64,000 nucleotides of DNA, taken from assembly GCA_035541895.1 (NCBI GenBank), contig DATKMK010000011.1:91948-155947 (forward strand), given 5' to 3'. Numbering within the stretch: the stretch's first letter is position 1; each line of letters starts with the position of its first letter. This DNA is from DATKMK01 sp035541895. Lineage in GTDB: Bacteria > Desulfobacterota > Binatia > HRBIN30 > JACQVA1. Below the pieces are notes generated by a model. The model was not told the origin of the DNA. It worked only from the letters and a program-made list of their open reading frames with translations, and made no database searches. Shown here piece by piece: positions 42,966-52,228 of the stretch. A program made the position numbers and the translations under genes.

Positions 42966-44150
42966 ATGAACGAAGTGCCTTCGGAGTTGCCGTTTGACGG
43001 CGCGATCATCTCGGATGTCCGCGACGCCTATCCGATGTTCGCGGCGATGCGCCGGGCCACGCCGGTCGCCCGCGTCGAGTTGCCGGTACGAACCGTCTAC
43101 ATCGTGTTGCGATACGACGATGTGTCGGCGGTTTTGCGCGATCCCGATACCTATTCCTCGCGCGTGATGCGGCAGGTGATGGGACCGGTGATGGGTCGCA
43201 CCATCCTCGAGATGGGCGGCGACGAGCACACCAAGTATCGCGGCCTGGTTGCGCACGCGTTTCGTCCCAAGGCCATCGAGCGATACGCCCGCGAACTGGT
43301 CGAGCCGCTGGTCGACGAATTGGTGAGCGAGATCGTGCGGGGCGGCGGCCACGCGGAGTTGGTCAGCCAACTGACGACGAACTACCCGCTCATCGTGATC
43401 AGTCGCATGCTCGGCGTGCCGATTCGCGACTACGCGCAGTTTCAAAAGTGGTCGCTCGACCTGATCGGCTACAAGCCGACCGCGCCGGAGCGCGGGCTCG
43501 CCGCGTCGCGCGCGTTGAAAAGCTACCTGGCCCCGATTCTGGCGCAACGGAAGGTCGAGCCGCAGGAAGATCTTATCAGCGAGTTGCTCGCCGCGCGCGT
43601 CGACGGGCAGGGGCTGACTGACGCCGATATTTTCGGCTTCCTCCTGCTGCTGCTGCCGGCCGGGGCCGAGACGACTTTCCGGCTGCTCGGCAACATGTTG
43701 TTCGCGCTTCTCAGCCACCCCGAGTGTCTCGACGAAGTCCGCGCCGGCCGCTCGCAACTGCATTGGGCGCTCGAAGAAACGTTGCGTTGGGAGCCGCCCC
43801 TCTTAGGCACCGCGCGGGAGACCACGAAGGACGTGAATCTGCGCGGTGTCGATATCCCGGCCGGATCAATGGTGTCGGCGATGATCGGCCCGGCGAATCA
43901 CGATGAGGAACACTATCCCGATCCCGACCGCTACGACTTGCATCGGCATGCCGACGATCATCTCGCGTTCGGTCTCGGCAAACATTTCTGTCTCGGCTAC
44001 CACCTCGCGCGCCTCGAGGTCCTGACGGCGGTGGAGGTACTGCTCGATCGCTTGCCCAATCTGCGATTGGATCCGTCCGAAGAATCGTACATTCAAGGGG
44101 TCAGCTTCCGCTCGCCGAACCGTCTACCGGTCTTGTTTGATCGACGCTGA
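42966..44150 (+). CDS. Cytochrome P450, complete
   Basis: A 394-residue soluble P450. It begins MNEVPSELPFDGAIISDVRD, with GGAG upstream of the ATG at 42966. The I-helix is LLLPAGAETTFRL, the K-helix ExxR is LEETLRWEPP, the PERF-like region is YPDPDRYDLHRH, and the haem loop is LAFGLGKHFCLGYHLARLE. Redox partner genes are not adjacent. The substrate is unknown; hydrophobic compounds such as terpenoids or steroids are usual for this type. Its last 50 nt overlap the convergent FG-GAP gene. Longer reading upstream of 42966 is antisense to the riboflavin gene and rejected. Confidence 0.93.
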   Translation: MNEVPSELPFDGAIISDVRDAYPMFAAMRRATPVARVELPVRTVYIVLRYDDVSAVLRDPDTYSSRVMRQVMGPVMGRTILEMGGDEHTKYRGLVAHAFRPKAIERYARELVEPLVDELVSEIVRGGGHAELVSQLTTNYPLIVISRMLGVPIRDYAQFQKWSLDLIGYKPTAPERGLAASRALKSYLAPILAQRKVEPQEDLISELLAARVDGQGLTDADIFGFLLLLLPAGAETTFRLLGNMLFALLSHPECLDEVRAGRSQLHWALEETLRWEPPLLGTARETTKDVNLRGVDIPAGSMVSAMIGPANHDEEHYPDPDRYDLHRHADDHLAFGLGKHFCLGYHLARLEVLTAVEVLLDRLPNLRLDPSEESYIQGVSFRSPNRLPVLFDRR

Positions 44151-46140
44151 ACGTTGCAGCGGTTGGACACCCGTTCAGGCTGTCGTTCACGGCCTTCACC
44201 AGTTCGTCTACGCTGACGCGTCCATTGCCGTCGGCGTCGGCGGCTCGACATTGCGCGACGTCGATGTTGCCGAGGCTGATGTTCACGGCCAGAACCAATT
44301 CGTCGACCGTCACGGTGGTGCTGTGATCGCAATCGCCGACGCACGCGGGCGGCGAGTTCGTTGGACTTGGGGTTGCCGACACAGTCGGCGACGGGGATGA
44401 GCTCGCGGTCGCGGTGGACGTCTCGGTCGCGGTGACGGTTGGGGAGGGCGGCAGACTGCCGGTGGGACTTGACGTGGGGCTCGGCGTCGTCGTCGCTGAT
44501 CGGGTCGGAGTTGGCGTTGCCGTTGGCGTGAAAGTCGGGCCGCTGACGACGATCGCGCCGCTGGTCGCACTCACCCCGGCAATAGAATCGCCGGTCGCGT
44601 CACTCGCGATCACGCGTTGAGCGACCAGCGAGTACGAACCAGGAGACGTGGTTGCTGGCACGTCGAACGAACAACTATACAACGCTCCGCTCGGAATCGG
44701 CACGAGGTTGTCAAACGACAGCACGAGCGCTCGCAGCAGCGCGTGGGTGGAATCGAGGGCGATCACGTTGACGGTGAGGGCCTTGCCGATCGCGGCGTTG
44801 ACGTGGCAACTGCTCGGGTTGAGCGTCAATCGCGTCGGATCGAAGGCGATATCATTTTGCGTGGCGACGACGCTCGCTCCGTTGGCAACGAGGTTGACGG
44901 TTATCAACGCAGATTGTCCGGCACTGACGGCATTGCTGCCGATCGCGATCACCGGCGCGACGATCGGCGTCGCAGTCGGCGGCGGCGTCACCGAGCCCGT
45001 AAGATTCAGCAGGACCGACACGCTGTCGTCCCCGTGATTTGCCGCCACGATGTCCGGGTAGCCGTCGCCGTCCAGATCGGCCACCGCCAGTGCTTGCGGC
45101 TGGGCACCGACGGTGAACGATGCCGGCGCGCTCAAGCTACCGGTGCCGGTTCCGGCCAGCACCGTGACCGACTGGTCACCCTGATTCGCCGTCACGATGT
45201 CGGCCACTGCGTCCAGGTTGAAGTCTGCGACTGCGAGCGCCTGTGGAACGCTGCCGGTTGTGAAACGCACCGGCGGACTAAAGGTGCCGTCGCCGTTACC
45301 GGTGAGCACGACCACGCGATCGGAGGTGCTCCCGGTGACGGCCAGATCCGGAATGCCGTCCCCGTTGATGTCTGCAGCGGCCACCCCGCTCGGGTCGTTG
45401 ATCGCACCGATCGCCCCGAAGCCGTGAAACAAATCGCCGTCCGGACCGCCGAGGAAGATCGCGGCAGTGCCGGCACCGGCGAGTTCCCGCCGCGCCAACA
45501 CCAGATCAGGCTTCCCGTCATGGTCGAGATCGGCGCTCGCCACACCAACCGGATGGGGTTGAAAAAACAACGCGTCGCTAACCGAGAACATGCCGGTACC
45601 GTCGCCGACGAGGACGTCCACGCGGTTCGCGCCGGCATTGGCGACCGCTACGTCGAGCGTGCCGTCGCCGGTGAAGAAGCCCACCACGAGTGCGCTCGGC
45701 ATCGGTGCGCTTCCCGCGAGCGGTATGGTGATGGCCGGGAGAAAGCCGAACCCGCTGCCGCTGGAAACAAACACGCTCAGATTCCCGTCGCCCATGTTGG
45801 CGACGATCAGATCGGGATGTCTATCATTCGTCAGATCCCCCGCGGCAATTGCGACGGGCGATTTCCCCGCGTTGAGCAGGGCGACCGCGGCGCCAAAGCT
45901 CCCAGTGCCCGTGCCGGGCAGGATGGTCACCGTGTTGGCGCTGCCATTGGCGACGGCGAGATCGAGCGCGTGATCGCCGTTGAAATCGGCGATGGCCACG
46001 GCGCTGGGTCCGGTTCCGGTGCCCAGGGCGTATGGCACCGACGGCGCAAAGGCCACCGGCACCGCGGCTTGCACGGCCGTGGGAGATGCCAGAATCAACC
46101 CGATGAGGCCGCCAAACGCGTGGGCCGCGAAACGACACAT
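44101..46140 (-). CDS. Exported FG-GAP/cohesin/dockerin-type protein
   Basis: A 679-residue secreted protein. Signal peptide FGGLIGLILASPTAVQA; then about six FG-GAP/VCBS repeats with Ca-binding loops (ADFNGDHALDLAVAN, ADLDHDGKPDLVLA, ADINGDGIPDLAVT, ADLDGDGYPDIVAA); then a cohesin-like beta-sandwich (about 365-500); a long Thr/Pro/Ser linker; and a C-terminal dockerin-like pair of EF-hand loops (CVGDCDHSTTVTVDELVLAV and DADGNGRVSVDELVKAVNDS). It is probably a cell-surface adhesin or scaffold. The ATG at 46140 gives a proper signal peptide. The 246 nt between its start and sucA show no feature. Confidence 0.85.
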   Translation of the reverse strand: MCRFAAHAFGGLIGLILASPTAVQAAVPVAFAPSVPYALGTGTGPSAVAIADFNGDHALDLAVANGSANTVTILPGTGTGSFGAAVALLNAGKSPVAIAAGDLTNDRHPDLIVANMGDGNLSVFVSSGSGFGFLPAITIPLAGSAPMPSALVVGFFTGDGTLDVAVANAGANRVDVLVGDGTGMFSVSDALFFQPHPVGVASADLDHDGKPDLVLARRELAGAGTAAIFLGGPDGDLFHGFGAIGAINDPSGVAAADINGDGIPDLAVTGSTSDRVVVLTGNGDGTFSPPVRFTTGSVPQALAVADFNLDAVADIVTANQGDQSVTVLAGTGTGSLSAPASFTVGAQPQALAVADLDGDGYPDIVAANHGDDSVSVLLNLTGSVTPPPTATPIVAPVIAIGSNAVSAGQSALITVNLVANGASVVATQNDIAFDPTRLTLNPSSCHVNAAIGKALTVNVIALDSTHALLRALVLSFDNLVPIPSGALYSCSFDVPATTSPGSYSLVAQRVIASDATGDSIAGVSATSGAIVVSGPTFTPTATPTPTRSATTTPSPTSSPTGSLPPSPTVTATETSTATASSSPSPTVSATPSPTNSPPACVGDCDHSTTVTVDELVLAVNISLGNIDVAQCRAADADGNGRVSVDELVKAVNDSLNGCPTAATFSVDQTRPVDGSASGS

Positions 46141-46386
46141 CCCTCTGATCACACGATCTGCCGCGGGGTCCGCCTGCGGTGCGGTCCACATCGACACAGC
46201 CAGACTTGCCGGAAACGACACGCGAGTGTCAAGTTGAATTCTGCAGCACCCGCTGCAGCGGAACAATGCAAGGGGCTTGTTCCGTTGCGAATCTCCGCAT
46301 AACCTAGCGCACGATACAGCAACGGAGCGACCCGGAACGACAGTCCATCAAACTGGATTGCACCGCGTGCCCCGAGGACAGCACAC

Positions 46387-49134
46387 GTGAGTAGTCTCGA
46401 TTTCATACAGCGCGCGAATCCCGACTATGTCGACGATCTCTACCGCCGCTATCTGGCGGATCCGGAATCGGTCGATGCCCAGTGGGCCCTGTTCTTCGCG
46501 GGCTTCGAATTGGCGCGCGGCAACGGCGCGGCGCGCCCGCAGGCGGCTGCGTCGCCGCGTGAAGCCGGGATCGATGTGTTCAACCTCATCCACTCGTTCC
46601 GCGAGTTGGGCCATCTCATCGCCGATCTCGATCCGCTCGGTCATAGCCCGCGACAGCATCCGCTGCTGGAGCCGGCCGAGCTGGGCTTGAGCGAAGCCGA
46701 TCTCGATCGTGTCGTCGAGTGCAGTCGCTTCCGCGGCCTGCAGACCGCCACCGTGCGCGACTTGATCGCGGCGTTGCGCGCTACCTACTGTGAATCCCTC
46801 GGCGTCGAGTACATGGAGATCGCCGACAAGGAACAGCGCGACTGGCTCAAGGAGCGCATGGAGCCCTGTCGCAATCGGCCGCCGCTGTCCGCGGACCAGC
46901 GCAAGCGGATCATGAGCAAGCTGATCGAAGCGGAAGACTTCGAGCGCTTCCTGCAGACCAAGTATCCGACGGTGAAACGCTTCTCACTCGAAGGCGGCGA
47001 GGCCTTGATTCCGCTCCTCGATGTGATGGTGGAAGACGCCGCCGATCTCGGCGCCGAGGAATTGGTCCTTGGCATGGCCCATCGCGGCCGGCTCAACGTG
47101 TTGGCGAACATTCTTCGCAAGCCGTACGAGATGATCTTCTCGGAGTTCGAAGGCACGTTCTTGCCGAAGGACGTGCAGGGCGACGGCGACGTCAAATACC
47201 ATCTCGGCTACTCGCGCGATCACACCACCCGCAGCGGGCGCAAGATCCACCTCTCGCTCACCTCGAATCCCAGTCATCTCGAAGTGGTCAATCCGGTCGT
47301 CGAGGGGATCGTGCGGGCCAAGCAGAACCATTTGGGCGACAGCGAGCGATCACGCGTGGTGCCGATCGTCATTCACGGCGATGCCGCGTTCACCGGCGAG
47401 GGCATCGTGCCGGAAACGCTCTCGCTCTCGGAACTCGAAGCGTTTCGCACCGGCGGCACGATTCACATCATCGTCAACAACCAGATCGGCTTCACGACGT
47501 CGCCGGCGGATTTCCGCTTCACTCGCTACCCGAGCGACGTGGCGAAGATCATCCAAGCGCCGGTGTTTCACGTCAACGGCGACGATCCCGAGGCGGCAGG
47601 GCAGGCGGCCCGGTTGGCCATCGCCTTCCGCCAGCAGTTCAAGAAGGATGTGATCATCGACCTCGTGTGTTACCGCCGCCACGGTCACAACGAAGTCGAC
47701 GACCCGTCGTTCACGCAGCCGGTGATGTATCACGAGATCGAGCAGCATCCGACGACGCGCCAGCTTTACGGCAAGCAGCTCACCCGACACGGGGCGCTGA
47801 CCGCGGACGACCTCGCCCGCATGACCGCCGAATTCCGCGAGATCATGGACGATGCACTGACCTACAGCCGAGACTTTCTCCCCCGCCAGCAGGTGTTCGC
47901 GCTCGGCGGTCTGTGGAAGGGCTTGCGGTGGGCCGGACGTGATTGGAGCGCCCACACCGCCGTGTCGCAAACGGTGCTCGACCGCATCGTCGCAGCGTTC
48001 ACGCGCCTCCCCGACGGCTTCGCACCCCATCCGAAAGCCAGCCGCCTGATGGCCGAGCGCGCCCGAATGGTCGAACCCGATGGCCGCATCGATTGGGGGT
48101 GTGCCGAGGCGTTGGCGATCGGATCGCTGCTCGAGGAAGGCACGAGCGTGCGCCTGAGCGGCCAGGACAGCGGCCGCGGCACGTTCAGTCATCGCCACGC
48201 GGTGCTCCGCGACGTTCACACCGATGCCCGCCGCGTGCCGCTCAACCACATCGCGCCGTCCCAAGGCCGATTCGAGATCGTCGACACGATGCTCTCCGAG
48301 GCCGCGGTCCTGGGCTTCGAGTACGGCATGAGTTCGGCCAATCCGCACGTGCTGGTCATGTGGGAAGCGCAATTCGGCGACTTCGCCAACATGGCGCAGG
48401 TGATGATCGATCAATTCATCTCCAGCGGGGAGTCGAAGTGGCAGCGGATGAGCGGGTTGGTGCTGCTCCTGCCTCACGGCTACGAAGGTCAGGGCCCGGA
48501 GCATTCCAGCGCCCGCCTCGAACGCTTTCTGCAACTGTGTGCGGAGGACAACTGGCAGGTCTGCAATCTCACCACGCCGGCGCAGTACTTCCACGCGTTG
48601 CGGCGCCAGATCCATCGGCCGTTCCGCAAGCCGCTCGTCATCATGACCCCGAAGAGTCTGCTGCGGCACAAGCTCGCGGTCTCGACGCCGCGCGATTTGA
48701 CGGACGGGGCGTTTCAGACGGTCATCACCGACCCCGCGCCGTTGCCGCGCACCGACGTCCGGCGCCTGCTGTTGTGCAGCGGTAAGGTGTACTACTCGCT
48801 GGTGGCGGGCCGCACCGAGCGCGCGGTCGATTCCGTGGCGATCGTGCGGGTCGAGCAGCTCTATCCCTTTCCCGCCGAAGCGATCGCCGCCGTATTGGCG
48901 GAGTTTCCCGCTGCACGCGACGTCCGCTGGGTGCAAGAGGAACCGCGCAACATGGGCGCATGGCAGTTCATCGAGACGCGCCTGCGGCCGTTGTTGCCGG
49001 ACGGCTACGCGTTGGGGTACGTGGGGCGTGACGAGGCGGTGAGTCCGGCGACCGGGTCGTACAAACTCCACGCAAAGGAAGAGGCCGAATTCGTGAATCA
49101 CGCACTCCTGATGAGGCGATCGCATGGCGGTTGA
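46387..49134 (+). CDS. sucA: 2-oxoglutarate dehydrogenase E1 component
   Basis: A 915-residue thiamine diphosphate enzyme of the TCA cycle. The N-terminal SucB-docking segment is FIQRANPDYVDDLYRRYLAD. Then ELVLGMAHRGRLNVLANIL, GDVKYHLGYSRDH, SNPSHLEVVNPVVEGIVRAK, IHGDAAFTGEGIVPETLSL, IIVNNQIGFTTSP and RRHGHNEVDDPSFTQPVMYH are all present. ThDP sits in the GDAAF/NNQIGF region. Length matches E. coli SucA. The GTG start at 46387 follows CCGAGGAC. It overlaps sucB by 11 nt. Confidence 0.96.
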   Translation: MSSLDFIQRANPDYVDDLYRRYLADPESVDAQWALFFAGFELARGNGAARPQAAASPREAGIDVFNLIHSFRELGHLIADLDPLGHSPRQHPLLEPAELGLSEADLDRVVECSRFRGLQTATVRDLIAALRATYCESLGVEYMEIADKEQRDWLKERMEPCRNRPPLSADQRKRIMSKLIEAEDFERFLQTKYPTVKRFSLEGGEALIPLLDVMVEDAADLGAEELVLGMAHRGRLNVLANILRKPYEMIFSEFEGTFLPKDVQGDGDVKYHLGYSRDHTTRSGRKIHLSLTSNPSHLEVVNPVVEGIVRAKQNHLGDSERSRVVPIVIHGDAAFTGEGIVPETLSLSELEAFRTGGTIHIIVNNQIGFTTSPADFRFTRYPSDVAKIIQAPVFHVNGDDPEAAGQAARLAIAFRQQFKKDVIIDLVCYRRHGHNEVDDPSFTQPVMYHEIEQHPTTRQLYGKQLTRHGALTADDLARMTAEFREIMDDALTYSRDFLPRQQVFALGGLWKGLRWAGRDWSAHTAVSQTVLDRIVAAFTRLPDGFAPHPKASRLMAERARMVEPDGRIDWGCAEALAIGSLLEEGTSVRLSGQDSGRGTFSHRHAVLRDVHTDARRVPLNHIAPSQGRFEIVDTMLSEAAVLGFEYGMSSANPHVLVMWEAQFGDFANMAQVMIDQFISSGESKWQRMSGLVLLLPHGYEGQGPEHSSARLERFLQLCAEDNWQVCNLTTPAQYFHALRRQIHRPFRKPLVIMTPKSLLRHKLAVSTPRDLTDGAFQTVITDPAPLPRTDVRRLLLCSGKVYYSLVAGRTERAVDSVAIVRVEQLYPFPAEAIAAVLAEFPAARDVRWVQEEPRNMGAWQFIETRLRPLLPDGYALGYVGRDEAVSPATGSYKLHAKEEAEFVNHALLMRRSHGG

Positions 49135-50344
49135 GGTTCGGATTCCGACGCTCGGTGAATCGATCACCGAAGCGGTGATCGTGCGCTGGGCGAAGAGCGA
49201 TGGCGACCTAGTGCAAGTCGACGAACTGTTGTTGGAGCTGGAAACCGACAAGGCGAGCGTCGAGATTCGCGCCGAGGAAGCCGGTGTCCTCCGCATCGGC
49301 AAGCGCGAGGGGGAGACCGTGCAAGTCGGCGAGGCCGTCGGTCAGATCGCCGCCGGCGATGGCGCCGTACCATCGAAGCCCGTCGCTCCGGCGCCGGCAG
49401 CTCAGCCGAAAGCCCCCGTTCCGGCGCCATCCGCCGAGCCCGCGCCGTTGTCTCCCGCGGTGGCGCGCCTGGTGAAAGAAAACCGACTCGACGCGGCGGC
49501 CATCCCGGCGACCGGTCCGGGCGGACGTTTGACGAAGGGTGATGTCCTCGCCCACCTCGAACGGGGCAAGTCTCCGGCCCCCGCGCCACCGGCTGCGCCG
49601 CCGGCGTCGCCCGCTCCCGTCGCGCGCCCGGCGCCGAGCAAGGAAAAAGAAGAGGACGTGATCGCGATGACGCCGCTGCGCCGTCGGATCGCCGAGCGGT
49701 TGGTACAGGCGCAGCACACGGCCGCGATTCTCACTACCTTCAACGAAATCGACATGAGCGCGGTCATGGCACTGCGTGCGCGCTACAAGGACCGGTTCAA
49801 GGAGCGGCACGGCATCTCGCTCGGTTTCATGTCGTTCTTCGCGCGCGCCTGCATCGCCGCGCTGCGCGACATCCCTGCGGTCAACGCCGAAATCCGCGGC
49901 AACGACATCGTCTACAAGCGCTACGTACACCTCGGGATCGCCGTCGGCACCGAGCGCGGATTGGTCGTGCCGGTGGTGCACCACGCCGAGCAGATGTCGT
50001 TCGCCGAGATCGAAAAGGAGATCGAGCGCCTCGCCGGGCTGGCGCGCGCCGGCAAGCTCAGCATCGACGACCTCAGCGGCGGCAGCTTCACGATCTCAAA
50101 CGGCGGCGTCTACGGCTCGCTATTGTCGACGCCTATCCTCAACCCCCCGCAAAGCGGCATCCTCGGCATGCACAAGATCGAGAAGCGTCCAGTGGTGGTC
50201 GACGACCAAATCGCGATCCGCCCCATGATGTACGTCGCCCTCTCCTACGATCACCGCCTCGTCGACGGCGAGCAGGCGGTGACCTTCGTCGTTCGCGTCA
50301 AAGAGCGCATTGAAGATCCGAGCCGGTTGCTGATCGATCTGTAG
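49124..50344 (+). CDS. sucB: 2-oxoglutarate dehydrogenase E2 (dihydrolipoyl succinyltransferase)
   Basis: A 406-residue core enzyme. Lipoyl domain at 1-75 with the lipoylated Lys in ELETDKASVEIRA; Pro/Ala linkers; E1/E3-binding domain (about 105-140; LSPAVARLVKENRLDAAAIP, TGPGGRLTKGDVLAHLE); and catalytic domain with MTPLRRRIAERLVQAQHTAA and the active-site SYDHRLVDGEQAVTF. It transfers succinyl groups to CoA. Normal length and fully coupled to sucA. Followed by an 87-nt gap with no feature, then a sensor kinase. Confidence 0.96.
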   Translation: MAVEVRIPTLGESITEAVIVRWAKSDGDLVQVDELLLELETDKASVEIRAEEAGVLRIGKREGETVQVGEAVGQIAAGDGAVPSKPVAPAPAAQPKAPVPAPSAEPAPLSPAVARLVKENRLDAAAIPATGPGGRLTKGDVLAHLERGKSPAPAPPAAPPASPAPVARPAPSKEKEEDVIAMTPLRRRIAERLVQAQHTAAILTTFNEIDMSAVMALRARYKDRFKERHGISLGFMSFFARACIAALRDIPAVNAEIRGNDIVYKRYVHLGIAVGTERGLVVPVVHHAEQMSFAEIEKEIERLAGLARAGKLSIDDLSGGSFTISNGGVYGSLLSTPILNPPQSGILGMHKIEKRPVVVDDQIAIRPMMYVALSYDHRLVDGEQAVTFVVRVKERIEDPSRLLIDL

Positions 50345-50431
50345 CTCGCGCGTCGGCGCGGGCACGTGGTGAATCTCTCGACGACCGGATTTCCCTTGAC
50401 TCAGCCGTCGGTCCCCCCTCACATTTGACTC

Positions 50432-52162
50432 ATGAGCGTGCTTCCGGCGGCTGCCCAGCATCCAATCGCTGAGGAGTCCCTCGAGCGCTATCGCGCCGAG
50501 CTGGTTGCCGCCAACGCCCCGACTGTCGCGGTCACGGTGTTCGCCGTCACCGTGCTGTATGTTCTGAGCCAGTTGATCATGCGCCCCGCGCAACTGCACA
50601 GTGCCTTGATCGCCTATCTGCTGCAGTTGGCGATTCCGCCGCTGGCGGCGACGGCGATGTGGACCGGGCTGCGTCGGTACGCACAGGAGGTCTTCCTCTG
50701 CGCGGACCTCGCCTACACCGCGTGCCTCACGGCGCAACTCTTGGTGCCGGAAACCAGCACCTCGGGCACCATTGTGTTTCTGTGCCTGAAGTTGATGGCG
50801 ACCGCGCTGTTCTTCCCGTGGAGCGTGCGGTTTCAATACGCGTCGGCCGCCGTGACCGTCGTGCTGTACTGGGCGTGTCTGGCGGTCACCGGCCGACCGT
50901 TCGACGAGACGCCGCGTTCACATCACTACGTCGCCATTGCCATCGCCGCCGTGCTGTCGGGTGCGGGCGCCGCGCGCGCCGATCGCGGGCGGCGCGATCT
51001 CTTTCACCACAACGCCGAGCGCGAAGAGCTGTTGGCGCGTTTGCAACTTGTCCTCGAACGGATGCCGATCGGCTGCATCATCAACGATGCGGACTTTCGC
51101 TACACCTACTGGAATCCCGCCGCTGAACGGATCTTCGGCTACCGGCTCGACGACGTGCGAGGCAAGCACCCGCTCGACCTGATTACCCCCAACGCTCAAC
51201 AAGAGACCCTGCAGGAGGCTATGCGCTTGCTGCAAAGCGGGCAGGTCATCGGCCCCGCACGCGTGGAGAACCTCACCAAGGACGGCCGCTCCATTGTGTG
51301 CGAATGGAACAGTGCACCGCTGCGCCGGCGCGACGGCACCTTCGTCGGCATGCTGTCCATGTGTCAGGACGTCACCTCCCGTCAGCGAGACGAAGAAGAG
51401 AAGCACCTGCTGCTGGAAGAATTGCGCGCCGCCAACCGGCTCAAGTCGGATTTCGTCGCGACCATGTCGCACGAGCTGCGCACCCCGCTCAATGTTATTC
51501 TCGGGTACCACGACTTGCTCCAGGAGCAGGCCTTCGGTTCCCTCGGAAAGGAGCAGGCCGCCGTCCTCCAACGCATGCGCCAAAGCGCCACCGAGCTGCT
51601 TGAGCTGATCAATGCCACGTTGGACGTGAGCCGTCTGGATTCCGGGCGCGTCACGGTCGAGCCCGAGCACGTGGCAATCGCCGAACTGATCACGCAAGTC
51701 GATCTCGAAACGCAAGAAATGCAGAATAAACCCGGTGTCCGCGTCGAGTGGCAGGTCAGCCCGGAGCTGCCCCGGCTGCACTCGGATCCCGCAAAGCTCA
51801 AGATCATTCTCAAAAATCTGCTCAACAACGCGTTGAAGTTTACCGAGCGCGGCAGCGTCGTCGTCGGCGCGACCGCCCACGACGGCGGCGTCGAACTGCA
51901 GGTCGCCGACACCGGCGTCGGCATCGCTCCCGAGGCACTCCCGATCATCTTCGAGCCGTTCCGCCAGATCGGCGATTCGCCAACCCGCCAGCACGGCGGC
52001 GTCGGACTCGGCCTCTACATCGTGCGGCGCTTGGTCGACATGATCGGTGCCAAATTGACCGTCGACAGCGAACCCGGACACGGCACGACCTTTCGGGTGT
52101 GGGTGCCGATCAACGTGGGCGTCGCGGCTGCGGATGAGCACGATGCGGCGCGGACCGGCTGA
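50432..52162 (+). CDS. Membrane PAS sensor histidine kinase, orphan
   Basis: A 576-residue kinase. Five or six N-terminal membrane helices (about 30-190), then a PAS domain (about 205-320; CIINDADFRYTYWNPAAERI, FGYRLDDVRGKHPLDLITPN), then HisKA with the phospho-His in ATMSHELRTPLNVILGYHDL, and HATPase with N-box NLLNNALKFTERG, G1 VADTGVGIAPE and G2 GGVGLGLYIVRRLVD. No response regulator is adjacent. It sits between sucB and lpd on the same strand with gaps of 87 and 66 nt. The signal is unknown; PAS and position suggest a redox or metabolic input (inference). Confidence 0.9.
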   Translation: MSVLPAAAQHPIAEESLERYRAELVAANAPTVAVTVFAVTVLYVLSQLIMRPAQLHSALIAYLLQLAIPPLAATAMWTGLRRYAQEVFLCADLAYTACLTAQLLVPETSTSGTIVFLCLKLMATALFFPWSVRFQYASAAVTVVLYWACLAVTGRPFDETPRSHHYVAIAIAAVLSGAGAARADRGRRDLFHHNAEREELLARLQLVLERMPIGCIINDADFRYTYWNPAAERIFGYRLDDVRGKHPLDLITPNAQQETLQEAMRLLQSGQVIGPARVENLTKDGRSIVCEWNSAPLRRRDGTFVGMLSMCQDVTSRQRDEEEKHLLLEELRAANRLKSDFVATMSHELRTPLNVILGYHDLLQEQAFGSLGKEQAAVLQRMRQSATELLELINATLDVSRLDSGRVTVEPEHVAIAELITQVDLETQEMQNKPGVRVEWQVSPELPRLHSDPAKLKIILKNLLNNALKFTERGSVVVGATAHDGGVELQVADTGVGIAPEALPIIFEPFRQIGDSPTRQHGGVGLGLYIVRRLVDMIGAKLTVDSEPGHGTTFRVWVPINVGVAAADEHDAARTG

Positions 52163-52228
52163 CACGCCGTCGGCGCTGTCCAACCCTCCCGACTTGGCAC
52201 CTCGCTGCGAAGTCGATAGAGAATCGCC

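Noticed and set aside
44617..46302. A 561-residue plus-strand frame opposite the FG-GAP protein
   Set aside because: The repeated composition of the FG-GAP gene keeps the opposite frame open; no signal peptide or domain.
47350..49302. A 650-residue minus-strand frame opposite sucA
   Set aside because: Antisense to strongly conserved sucA; Arg/His-rich with no motif.
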